A model generated the notes under the pieces. The model was given only the letters and a program-made list of their open reading frames with translations. It was not told where the DNA came from and ran no database searches. From Gracilimonas sp964505215 (lineage in GTDB: Bacteria > Bacteroidota > Rhodothermia > Balneolales > Balneolaceae), in assembly GCA_964505215.1 (NCBI GenBank), contig CAZDGU010000003.1:62001-126000 (forward strand): a DNA stretch of 64,000 bases, given 5' to 3'. Shown piece after piece: positions 35,020 through 43,700 of this stretch (position 1 is its first letter; every line of letters starts with the position of its first letter). The translations under genes were made by a program, and so were the position numbers.

Positions 35020-36540
35020 TTAAAATAACGGTTTGCCCGTCATTTCTTGTGGTTGCTGTAAACCCATGAGCTTTAACAGCGTAGGAGACACGTCCGCCAA
35101 TATTCCATCGTGCATAGTAATTTTATCCGGATAATTGACAATAATTGCGGGTACCAATGCTGTGGTATGTGCGGTGTGCGGACTTCCGTCTTCCTTAATC
35201 ATTTGGTCGGCATTGCCATGATCGGCAATAATAAGCGAGCGATATCCGTGCTCGTTCGCCGTTTCTATCACTTTTTTGAGCTGCTCATCAATAGTTTCAA
35301 CTGCTTTGATGGCAGCTTCCATTACTCCTGTATGGCCAACCATATCGGGATTGGCAAAGTTAAGAACTACAAGCTGTGCTGATTCTTCCTTCAGCTTTTC
35401 AACCAGGGTATCGGCTACTTCAACCGCACTCATTTCGGGTTGAAGATCGTAAGTAGCTACCTTCGGGCTTGGAATTACCGTGCGCTCTTCACCGGTATTC
35501 GGAGTTTCTACGCCACCGTTAAAAAAGTAGGTAACGTGCGGATATTTCTCAGTTTCAGCAATGCGGAACTGTTTAAGTCCTTGCTTGCTCACCCACTCTC
35601 CAATGGTGTTTTTGAGTTCTTGGGGTGGATATGCTACCCGGGCGAAATCAAAAGTTTCATCGTAAGAGGTGAAGGTGGTGTAATGTAAATCCAGCTCTTC
35701 CGTTTCAAAAGAATCAAAACCCGGATCATTAAGCGCCCGCGATATTTGGCGAGCCCTGTCACCGCGAATGTTGTAAAAAATAACAACATCACCCTTTTGA
35801 ATGCGCGCGTTGGCAGCGCTATCTAATACAATAGGTTTAATGAACTCGTCGGTAACGCCTGCTTTGTAAGAAGCAGTAAATGCTTCTTTTGCTGAACTGA
35901 AGGCGTCTCCTTCACCATGAACCAGTAAGTTATACGCCAGTTGAGTGCGCTCCCAGCGGTGATCTCTGTCCATGGCGTAATAGCGACCTATAACAGAGGC
36001 CAGGCTGCCAACTCCAATTTCATTGGCTTTGGCTTCAAATTCTTTAGCGTATTGAAGTCCTCCATTGGGGGAGGTGTCGCGGCCATCAGTAAAAGCGTGC
36101 ACATGCACATTATCAATGTCATGATTTTTGCAAAGCTGCAGCAGTGCGTACAAATGCTCGTTATGGCTATGCACACCGCCATCCGAAAACAACCCCATAA
36201 TGTGAATGTTATTCCGGGGCTTAGCTTTTTGGATAGCTTTTAAAAGCGTTGGGTTCTCGAAAAAGGAGCCATCATCAATGGCTTTATTGATTCGAGAAAG
36301 TTCCTGCCACACAATTCGGCCGGCACCAATATTAAGGTGTCCAACTTCCGAATTGCCAAACTGTCCATCGGGCAAACCAACGTTTTCGCCGCTGGCGGAT
36401 AGCTTGGCATGCGGGCAAGACTGGAAAAGTGAGTCTATAAAAGGCGTATCAGCTTTATCTACTGCGCTAACGGATGGATTTTCTGCCAACCCGAAGCCAT
36501 CTAAAATTACGAGTAAAGCTTTTGAATTAAACTGAGCCAT
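35020..36540 (-). CDS. gpmI: 2,3-bisphosphoglycerate-independent phosphoglycerate mutase
   Basis: The 506-residue protein is of the cofactor-independent class. VILDGFGL (Asp14) begins the metal site, and Ser64 in GQFGNSEVGHLNIGAGR is the phospho-Ser nucleophile. RGDRARQISRAL and ADHGNADQM complete the bimetal centre. It interconverts 3- and 2-phosphoglycerate in glycolysis and gluconeogenesis and depends on Mn2+. It starts 11 bp after rpsT and probably shares its transcript, so the rpsT promoter likely drives it. Confidence 0.96.
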   Translation of the reverse strand: MAQFNSKALLVILDGFGLAENPSVSAVDKADTPFIDSLFQSCPHAKLSASGENVGLPDGQFGNSEVGHLNIGAGRIVWQELSRINKAIDDGSFFENPTLLKAIQKAKPRNNIHIMGLFSDGGVHSHNEHLYALLQLCKNHDIDNVHVHAFTDGRDTSPNGGLQYAKEFEAKANEIGVGSLASVIGRYYAMDRDHRWERTQLAYNLLVHGEGDAFSSAKEAFTASYKAGVTDEFIKPIVLDSAANARIQKGDVVIFYNIRGDRARQISRALNDPGFDSFETEELDLHYTTFTSYDETFDFARVAYPPQELKNTIGEWVSKQGLKQFRIAETEKYPHVTYFFNGGVETPNTGEERTVIPSPKVATYDLQPEMSAVEVADTLVEKLKEESAQLVVLNFANPDMVGHTGVMEAAIKAVETIDEQLKKVIETANEHGYRSLIIADHGNADQMIKEDGSPHTAHTTALVPAIIVNYPDKITMHDGILADVSPTLLKLMGLQQPQEMTGKPLF

Positions 36541-36551
36541 TCGGCCGCCGT

Positions 36552-36803
36552 TTATAGATTGTTAACGTATTTTGTAAGACGTGCTTTTTTGCGTGCGGCG
36601 TTATTTTTGTGAATGATGCCTTTTACGGTCATACGGTCGAGGTATGATACGGCCTCTTTAAGAGCCTTTTCAGCCTCGGCTTTGTTTTCGATAGTATATA
36701 CTTCTTTCACCAATTTTCTCATTCTTGAACGACGAGAGCGGTTGTGAGTCCGGTTTTTTTCCGCCTGGCGAACACGCTTTTTGGCTTGTTTTATAATGGG
36801 CAT
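36552..36803 (-). CDS. rpsT: 30S ribosomal protein S20
   Basis: This is an 83-residue, strongly basic helical protein with the S20 pattern MPIIKQAKKRVRQAEKNRTH and IHKNNAARKKARLTKYVNNL. It binds 16S rRNA early in 30S assembly. It sits alone upstream of gpmI rather than within a ribosomal operon, as is usual for rpsT. A well-matched Bacteroidota-type promoter lies 50 bp upstream. Confidence 0.97.
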   Translation of the reverse strand: MPIIKQAKKRVRQAEKNRTHNRSRRSRMRKLVKEVYTIENKAEAEKALKEAVSYLDRMTVKGIIHKNNAARKKARLTKYVNNL

Positions 36804-36852
36804 TTCGAAATATGCTTTTAAATTAATTGTAACTCGAATCTTTTCGAGAAAC

Positions 36853-36883
36853 CAAAATTAAGAGTTATCAAAATATTAAACAA
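36853..36883 (-). promoter_or_regulatory. Bacteroidota-type promoter for rpsT-gpmI
   Basis: Read leftward, TTG (36881-36883) is followed after exactly 20 bases by TAATTTTG (36853-36860), a perfect TAnnTTTG -7 box. It lies 50 bp before the rpsT start codon. Confidence 0.7.
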
Positions 36884-36931
36884 GAAATGATTGAATATTT
36901 AACAATATAAGTTTAATTTAACTGATCTGTT

Positions 36932-37600
36932 ATGATAGTGGTAATTGATGGACCCGCAGGATCGGGAAAAAGTTCGACAGCAAAAGCCGTAGCGGCGCAC
37001 CTTCAGATTCAATTTCTTGACTCGGGAGCGCTGTATCGTGTGGCTGCGTTAGTATATTTGAACGCCAATAAAAGATTACCTGTGTTCTTTGAGAAGTTGG
37101 AAAAAAGCGAAATTTCTTTTCATTTCAAAAAAAATACCTTTCATGCTTTTTTAAATGGCCGCGATGTAAGCGAGTCTATTCGAAGCATGGAGGTTTCTGA
37201 AACTGTCAGTGAAGTGGCCTCTAATCCGCGTGTACGTAATTTTGTAAATCAACTGATGCGCAATGCTATAGAACATAAAGTTTATATAGCGGATGGGCGA
37301 GATTTAGGAACCGCTGTTTTTCCGGATGCTGCATTAAAGTTTTACATGATTGCAGATTTGGAAACAAGAGCAAAGCGCAGATTCAAAGAAATGCAAGCCC
37401 GGGGCAAAAAAGTAACCTTAGAACAGGTGAAACAAAATATTGCCGAACGGGATAATAAAGATACAAACCGAAGCTCCGATCCGTTGAAAAAAGCTGAAGA
37501 TGCTATTTTGGTAGATACCTCAGAAATGAGTTTCGAAGAACAAGTCGCTTTTATCAGTTCAAAAATAGAACCCCTTATATCAAAACAGAAAAAACAATAA
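36932..37600 (+). CDS. cmk: Cytidylate kinase
   Basis: The 222-residue protein has P-loop GPAGSGKSSTAKAVA at residues 7-21 and the CMP-binding sequence DSGALYRVAALVYL. The lid region contains RFKEMQARGKK and IAERDNKDTNRSSDPLKKAEDAI, which is characteristic of bacterial Cmk. It phosphorylates CMP and dCMP. The cmk-rpsA order is conserved in very many bacteria and is kept here with a 57-bp spacer. Confidence 0.96.
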   Translation: MIVVIDGPAGSGKSSTAKAVAAHLQIQFLDSGALYRVAALVYLNANKRLPVFFEKLEKSEISFHFKKNTFHAFLNGRDVSESIRSMEVSETVSEVASNPRVRNFVNQLMRNAIEHKVYIADGRDLGTAVFPDAALKFYMIADLETRAKRRFKEMQARGKKVTLEQVKQNIAERDNKDTNRSSDPLKKAEDAILVDTSEMSFEEQVAFISSKIEPLISKQKKQ

Positions 37601-37657
37601 TTCTAACTTATCCCATTACTGAAAGTCAGTTTTGAGGTAAACCAATAACTAAACATA

Positions 37658-39721
37658 ATGTCTGAAGAAACAAAAAAAGAACAAGTTGAACAGGAAGTAA
37701 CCGAAGAAAAGGTTGATCAAGTATCAGAATCTGCTCAAGAAGAAGATAAAAAAGAAGAAACTGCACCTGAAAGTGAAGCAGTTGAAGAAGAAGTGCAGGC
37801 TGATGCAGATGCAGAAGAAGCTGCTACAGAAGAAGAAACCGCAGCTGCAGAAGAGAGAGCCGAAGCACTTACGCAAGTGTACTCCGGAGATGTTGAAGGT
37901 GAAGTATTCAAATTAGAAGACCTTACCCGCCCATCTGACGAATACTCTGATGATGAGTACAATGAAATGGTGGGTATGTATGAAAATACCCTGAATGAAA
38001 TTGAAGAAAAAGAAATTGTACAGGGTCGTATTGTTTCCATAGACGACAAATACGTTGTTGTTGATATTGGGTTCAAATCTGAAGGTATTATTCAGGTTAA
38101 CGAGTTCTCTAACGAGGCTTTAGAAGAAATGGAACCCGGCGACGATGTGGAAGTATTTCTGGATCGCGTGGAAGACAAAGAAGGCCAGCTGATTCTATCG
38201 CGCCGCAAGGCCGACATCCTTATTGCATGGGAGAAAATTGAAGCTTCTCATGATAAAGGCGAAATTATTGAAGGTTACATCAAGCGCCGCATTAAAGGCG
38301 GTATGGTTGTTGACGTGCTTGGCATCGACGCATTCCTGCCTGGCTCACAAATTGATGTACGCCCCGTTCGCGACTTTGACGCATACGTAGGCAAAACCAT
38401 GGAATTTCAGGTAGTGAAATTAAACATGGCTGCCGAAAACGTAGTTGTATCTCACCGCGTGCTTATTGAGTCTGATCTGGAAGACCAGCGAGAAGAAATT
38501 CTTGAGTCTATTGAAGCCGGTCAGGTTCTGGAAGGAGCCGTTAAAAACATCACCGACTTCGGTGTGTTTATTGACCTTGGTGGCGTAGATGGACTGCTGC
38601 ACATCACCGACCTATCTTGGGGACGTGTAGATGATCCAAACGAAATTGTACAGCTTGACCAGCGCCTGAACGTTGCAGTTATTGACTTTGACGAGAAGAG
38701 CAAACGTGTTTCTCTTGGATTGAAGCAGCTGCAGCCACACCCATGGGATGGCATCAACGAAAAATACCCGGAAGGCACCAAAGTACAGGGCCGTGTGGTA
38801 TCTATTGCTGATTACGGTGCATTTATTGAGCTGGAAAAAGGAGTAGAAGGATTGATTCACATTTCCGAAATGTCCTGGACACAGCACATTAAGCATCCAT
38901 CACAATTAGTTGAGAAAGATGACATTGTAGAATGCATAGTGCTGAATATTAACGAAGAAGAGAAGAAAATTTCTCTTGGCGTTAAGCAGCTTGAGGAAGA
39001 TCCTTGGGCAGACATTCTGGAGCGCTTCCCGGTTGGCTCTAAGCACACCGGCGTAGTCCGCAACCTCACCAACTTTGGAGTGTTTGTAGAACTTGAGCCC
39101 GGAATTGACGGCCTGATTCACGTTTCTGACCTTAGTTGGACAGAAAAAGTAGATCATCCGAATGAAGTGGTTGATAAAGACCAGGAAATCGAAGTTGTTA
39201 TTCTTGGTGTTGACTTTGATAACCGCCGAATTACCCTTGGCCACAAGCAAGTGGAAGATAACCCTTGGAAGAAATATGCCGAAGAGTACGCTCCCGGTAA
39301 TAAAGCAGAAGGGGAAGTTGTTAAAACAACAGACAAAGGTGTATTCGTTAAGCTTACCTTAGGTGCCGAGGCGTTCTTGAACTACAGCAAATCGGTAGAA
39401 GCTGAATATAAAGAAGGCGATAAAGTAGAAGATGCATTTGTACTTAACTTTGATGAAGGAAGCAAAAGCATTGAGCTGAGCCAGTTAGATTCAGACAAAA
39501 CACAAGCCAAGAAAGCTAAAGAGAAGGTAGAAAAATCTGACCTTGCAACCGGTGCTCCAACACTGGGCGAAATGTCTGATTTAGCCGCTCTTAAAGCTGA
39601 CATGGAAGAAAAAGAACGCGAAGAAGCGCAGAAAAAAGCAGATGCTGCCAAGGCTAAGAAAAAAGCCAAAGACGAAGCAGAAGCTAAAGCGAAAGAAGAA
39701 GATTCAGACGAAGAAGAGTAA
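37658..39721 (+). CDS. rpsA: 30S ribosomal protein S1
   Basis: The 687-residue protein has a very acidic Glu/Ala-rich N-terminal extension (about residues 1-95) before six S1 RNA-binding domains. Domain starts are recognisable: EIVQGRIVSIDDKYVVVDIG, IIEGYIKRRIKGGMVVDV, VLEGAVKNITDFGVFIDLGG, KVQGRVVSIADYGAFIEL, KHTGVVRNLTNFGVFVEL and KAEGEVVKTTDKGVFVKL. A Lys/Glu/Ala coiled-coil tail ends the chain. S1 brings mRNA to the 30S subunit, which matters in Bacteroidota where Shine-Dalgarno sequences are rare. The acidic extension is longer than in E. coli S1 (557 residues total). Confidence 0.95.
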   Translation: MSEETKKEQVEQEVTEEKVDQVSESAQEEDKKEETAPESEAVEEEVQADADAEEAATEEETAAAEERAEALTQVYSGDVEGEVFKLEDLTRPSDEYSDDEYNEMVGMYENTLNEIEEKEIVQGRIVSIDDKYVVVDIGFKSEGIIQVNEFSNEALEEMEPGDDVEVFLDRVEDKEGQLILSRRKADILIAWEKIEASHDKGEIIEGYIKRRIKGGMVVDVLGIDAFLPGSQIDVRPVRDFDAYVGKTMEFQVVKLNMAAENVVVSHRVLIESDLEDQREEILESIEAGQVLEGAVKNITDFGVFIDLGGVDGLLHITDLSWGRVDDPNEIVQLDQRLNVAVIDFDEKSKRVSLGLKQLQPHPWDGINEKYPEGTKVQGRVVSIADYGAFIELEKGVEGLIHISEMSWTQHIKHPSQLVEKDDIVECIVLNINEEEKKISLGVKQLEEDPWADILERFPVGSKHTGVVRNLTNFGVFVELEPGIDGLIHVSDLSWTEKVDHPNEVVDKDQEIEVVILGVDFDNRRITLGHKQVEDNPWKKYAEEYAPGNKAEGEVVKTTDKGVFVKLTLGAEAFLNYSKSVEAEYKEGDKVEDAFVLNFDEGSKSIELSQLDSDKTQAKKAKEKVEKSDLATGAPTLGEMSDLAALKADMEEKEREEAQKKADAAKAKKKAKDEAEAKAKEEDSDEEE

Positions 39722-39748
39722 ACACTCGTTCTTACGTTAAACAAACTA

Positions 39749-39787
39749 AAAAGCCTCGTTCATTAATTTGAGCGAGGCTTTTTTTTT
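39749..39787 (+). terminator. Rho-independent terminator of rpsA
   Basis: AAGCCTCGTTCA pairs with TTGAGCGAGGCTT, followed by nine T residues. It shares the AGCCTCG core with the terminator at 32221-32252. Confidence 0.9.
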
Positions 39788-39834
39788 GATGCCAAATGGG
39801 GATGATTTTCATTCATCTGAAACTTCTCTTCCTC

Positions 39835-39973
39835 CTCGTCCCCAACCTCCGGTTGGGTGATGCCTGCCTGAACCTCCGGTTCAGAATTGGAGTAGATTGA
39901 TAGGTAGTCCGTGTTCGCTGTGGGGGAACCGGAGGTTCCTGCATGCGTCACGAACGGGACGTTCGTGACGAGA
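39835..39973 (+). repeat. Three-hairpin dispersed element, copy B (expanded)
   Basis: The outer arms CTCGTC (39835-39840) and GACGAG (39967-39972) pair. Copy B carries two versions of the first hairpin, CCCAACC-TCC-GGTTGGG and CTGAACC-TCC-GGTTCAG, where copies A and C have one. GGAACC-GGA-GGTTCC and the perfect CACGAACGGGACGTTCGTG hairpin follow. It lies just beyond the rpsA terminator. Confidence 0.85.
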
Positions 39974-40260
39974 AGAAGGAGTGCTTTCTTTGTGACAAGA
40001 AGACAAGCTTTTTAGGGTTTGATTAGTTAACAAGTACACTGTCCAGGCTGCCAACAACGGTTTCAACACAGATTTGGCCGCTGTTTGCCCTTTCAATATT
40101 ATTTGATTAATAGAAATTCCGAATTATAATTACATTACCTGTCAATAAGGCCCAGCAGGTAAAACCGCAGGCCGTCATTCACTTAAACTCCATCATCACC
40201 CTGCTTATGAAAGTTTCTTAGCGTTGGTTAAATTACAGTTGTTAATTAAATCTATGTGCC
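39974..40260. other. Gap between repeat copy B and the antitoxin remnant
   Basis: This is about 290 bp of A/T-rich sequence. On the leftward strand one short frame reads ...GQICVETVVGSLDSVLVN then stop, with no start codon. It looks like the tail of a lost gene, but I cannot name it. Nothing else is recognised. Confidence 0.4.
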
Positions 40261-40439
40261 ATGATTACAAAAGAGAAAGTAAAAAAAGAAATAGACCGGC
40301 TTTCTGATACGGAATTGGAAAAAGTATATCTGTATTTGTCTTCTCTCAGAAAGACAAAAAAACCAAACCAAATATTCGTTCTTTAAAACTTAAAGGAAAA
40401 CTGGATAATAAGAATCTGCGATCTGTAGCCTATGAGTAG
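40261..40439 (+). pseudogene. Frameshifted antitoxin of a PIN toxin pair
   Basis: The ATG at 40261 opens a frame reading MITKEKVKKEIDRLSDTELE then ends early at TAA 40384-40386. The run of seven A at 40346-40352 appears one base short. Adding one A continues the frame as KPNIRSLKLKGKLDNKNLRS, then VAYE and stop at 40437-40439. The KLKGKLD...AYE ending is typical of small antitoxins next to VapC-like PIN toxins. The restored product has about 59 residues. The loss could be real decay or a homopolymer error, but the ruined toxin downstream favours decay. Confidence 0.7.
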
Positions 40440-40466
40440 AGTACTTATTGATACAAACATCTTTCC
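40432..40466 (+). pseudogene. Truncated PIN-domain (VapC-like) toxin start
   Basis: The ATG at 40432-40434 overlaps the end of the antitoxin frame, as in intact TA operons. The codons give MSRVLIDTNIF, the first beta strand of a PIN domain with the catalytic Asp of LIDTNIF. The sequence then runs straight into repeat copy C and stops at TAG after eight foreign codons. The remaining ~120 codons expected of a VapC toxin are absent. Confidence 0.72.
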
Positions 40467-40577
40467 CTCGTCCCCAACCTCCGGTTCAGAATAGGAACAG
40501 ATTTGAGTATAGTCTTTACTCTCTGAATGGAACCGGAGGTTCCTGCATGCATCACGAACGGGACGTTCGTGACGAGA
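40467..40577 (+). repeat. Three-hairpin dispersed element, copy C
   Basis: The outer arms CTCGTC (40467-40472) and GACGAG (40571-40576) pair. Hairpins are CTGAACC-class (AACCTCCGGTT), GGAACC-GGA-GGTTCC and the perfect CACGAACGGGACGTTCGTG. It has the same orientation as copies A and B. Its left edge falls exactly where the PIN toxin frame breaks off. Confidence 0.85.
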
Positions 40578-40652
40578 GCAATGGAGTTTTGAAGGTAAGC
40601 GAAGGCTCCATCATTAAAACCATTCGGAAGCATTTTGGAATAACCTTCAAAC

Positions 40653-40691
40653 AAAAAAAGCCCGAATGAAAGTGAATTCATCCGGGCTTTA
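40653..40691. terminator. Bidirectional terminator downstream of kgd
   Basis: AAAGCCCGAATGAA pairs with TTCATCCGGGCTTT (one bulge) around an AGTGAA loop, with an A-run to the left and T-run to the right. Read leftward it terminates kgd. Confidence 0.82.
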
Positions 40692-40718
40692 AATTTGGAT
40701 TTGAATGTGCGTAAAGGC

Positions 40719-43700
40719 TTAGAGCTTCAGCGCATCTTCAATAAGCTTGTCTTGCTCAGCTTGGTGAATTTTCTTCTGTCCGGCGGCCGGTGATGCAGAA
40801 GCCTGACGGCCTACATAACTCAGTTTTTGGCCTTTCTGCAGCAGCTCCATAAAGCGAGGTGCTACAAAATGCCAAGCGCCCATATTCTTAGGCTCTTCCT
40901 GGCACCAAACAATGTCTTTTATAGACGTGAAGTCTTTCAGCTGATCTTTGATTTCATCATCCGCAAACGGATACAACTGCTCAAGACGAGCAATAGCTAC
41001 ATTTTCGATCTCGTTTTCCTGACGATATTTCATCAGATCGTAATATACTTTTCCGGAGCAGATTACTAAGCGCTTCAGCTCTTTTGGATCTTTATAGTCT
41101 TTATCTATAATGAAAGGCTGAAATTTGCCATTTGCTAAATCATCGCGGTTAGAGGTGGCCATCGGATGGCGGAGTAAGCTTTTCGGGCTCATTAAAATGG
41201 CCGGTCTTTTTAGCTTTTGTAATGCCTGGCGGCGCAGCATATGATAGTACTGAGCCGGCGTGGTTAAGTTCATAACCTGCATATTATCTTCGGCACACAG
41301 CTGCAGGAACCGCTCTAAGCGGGCGGAGGAGTGCTCCGGACCCTGGCCTTCATAACCATGCGGGAGGTTTAATACCACGGCTGATTTTTGTCCCCATTTT
41401 GCCTCGCTGGATGAGATAAACTGGTCGATAATAATTTGGGCTCCGTTGGCAAAATCACCAAACTGAGCTTCCCATATTACCAAAGCATCTAACTTCTCAG
41501 CGCTGTAGCCGAATTCGTAGCCAAGAGCCGCAAATTCGCTTAGCAGACTGTTGTGTACGTGAAACCGCGCCTGATCTTCGGAAAGATTGTTTAGCGGTAC
41601 AAATTTTTGATTGGTTTCGGTTCCGTGCAGTACGGCATGGCGGTGTGAGAACGTGCCACGCTCTACATCTTGCCCGGTTAGGCGGATAGTAGTATTGGAT
41701 TTTAGCAGCGAACCGAATGCCAACAACTCAGCAAAACCCCAATCAATTTTTTTCTCATTGTTGCTTACTATTTCAGCACGTTTAGCCAATTGTTTCAGCA
41801 GCTTGGGGTTGGCGTCAAAATCTTTTGGAACGGTGTTTAGTTTAACCGCAATTTCCTCCAGCTTCTCGGCCGGATAGGTGGTATCCGGGTAAGCATCCCA
41901 TTTATCTTGTGGGGTTTCTTTACGATCAATCAGATTGTCGGTAACTTCCACATCGGGTGCTTTTTTGGCATCTTCAAAAGCTTCCTGAAGCAGCTGTTCA
42001 AACTCGTCAAATATTTGCTGCGTTTCTTCTTTCGTCAGCTCGCCATTTTTCACCAGATTCTCGGTATAAATATCGCGAACCGGAGAATGATCTCTGATTT
42101 CTTTGTACATGCCGGGCTGGGTAAATGCCGGCTCATCACCTTCGTTATGGCCATGCTTGCGGTACCCGATTAAGTCAATCACCACATCTTTGCCAAACTT
42201 CTGGCGGTAATCGAGAGCGCGACGAATGGCATACACAGCAGCTTCCGGGTTATCTCCATTTACGTGGAAAATTGGCGCTAAAATAGTTTTAGCGATGTCA
42301 GAAGCGTATTCCGTAGAACGTCCGTCTTTTGGAAGCGTAGTGAAACCAATCTGGTTGTTAATAATAATATGGATGGTTCCGCCGGTATTATATCCCTCTA
42401 ACTGAGACATATTCAGGGTTTCAGCAACCACGCCTTGTCCGGCAAAGGCTGCATCACCGTGCATAAGCACCGGAACTATACGCTTCTTAGGCTCGTCTTC
42501 GTGATGATGATCTTGCATGGCGCGTACAGCACCTTCTGTAACAGGGTTCACCGCTTCCAAATGAGAGGGGTTGGGCATCAACTCTAATTCAATTTCGTGC
42601 CCGCTTGCTGTTTTATGCAAGCCTTTAGCACCTAAGTGATACTTCACATCACCGGAGCCCTGAATGGAATCCGGATCAATATTTCCTTCAAATTCGGCAA
42701 ATACGCGGTGATATGGCTTGTTCATAATGTTAACAAGCATGTTCAGGCGACCGCGGTGAGCCATTCCAAAAAAGAACTTCTCAACTCCGTGCTCTCCGGC
42801 TTTCTCAAGCATAAAGTGAACCATCGGGATTAATGAGTCGGCTCCCTCTAAAGAAAACCGTTTGTGACCGATGTATTTTTTATGCAGAAACTCCTCAAAA
42901 GCCATAGCCTGATTCAGCTTATGCAGAATTTCCCGCTTGTCATCTTTGGTAAGCTGTGCGTTGTTGCCGGAAGATTCCATCACTTCGCGCAGCCAGTCGC
43001 GCTCTTCCAGGTCTAATAAATGCTTATACTCAACCCCAACATTTTCGCAATAAGTATCGCGCAGCAGGTTGAGGATTTCTCGAAGCGTTGCACGTTCTTT
43101 GCCACCTAAACCGCCGCAGTAAAACTCGCGGTCTAAATCCCAGAGAGAAAGACCATAATAGTCTAAATCCAATTCCGGATTTTTGCCTGGCTCTTTGTCT
43201 AAAGGATCAAGATCGGCTAATACGTGCCCGCGCATGCGGTACATATTTATGAGCCTCCAAACGCCAACAACGCGTCGGTCGTGCTCAATTTTATCCGAAT
43301 CGCCGGAAAAAGGCCCGGTGTAGTTATCGTCGCCATAAGGCAGCGGTTCGTAAAGGATGTTTAAATCGGCGAAAATTTGCTCATAAAAATCTTCCTGGCC
43401 GGTTAACAGGTCATCCATTTTCTTTAAAAACATACCGGATTCCGCGCCTTGTATAATGCGGTGATCGTAGGTAGAGGTTACAGTCATAACTTTACTGACG
43501 CCCAGCTGATTCAGTACCTCGGGAGACATAGCACGGTATTCGGCCGAGTAGTCAATAGCACCTGTGGCAATAATAGTACCCTGATTTTGCATTAGTCGTG
43601 GAACAGATGAAACGGTTCCAATAGTACCGGGATTGGTGATACTGATGGTAGTTCCGGCAAAGTCATCAATTTCGAGCTTGCCGTTTCGGGCTTTGTCAAT

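Noticed and set aside
39881..40096. A leftward 71-codon frame through repeat copy B
   Set aside because: Its end is made of hairpin sequence from the repeat and it starts with TTG; similar frames (NVPF..., ERDVRDE) arise in every copy of the element.
40448..40669. A rightward 73-codon frame across repeat copy C
   Set aside because: It is built from the repeat and a terminator, not from a protein family.
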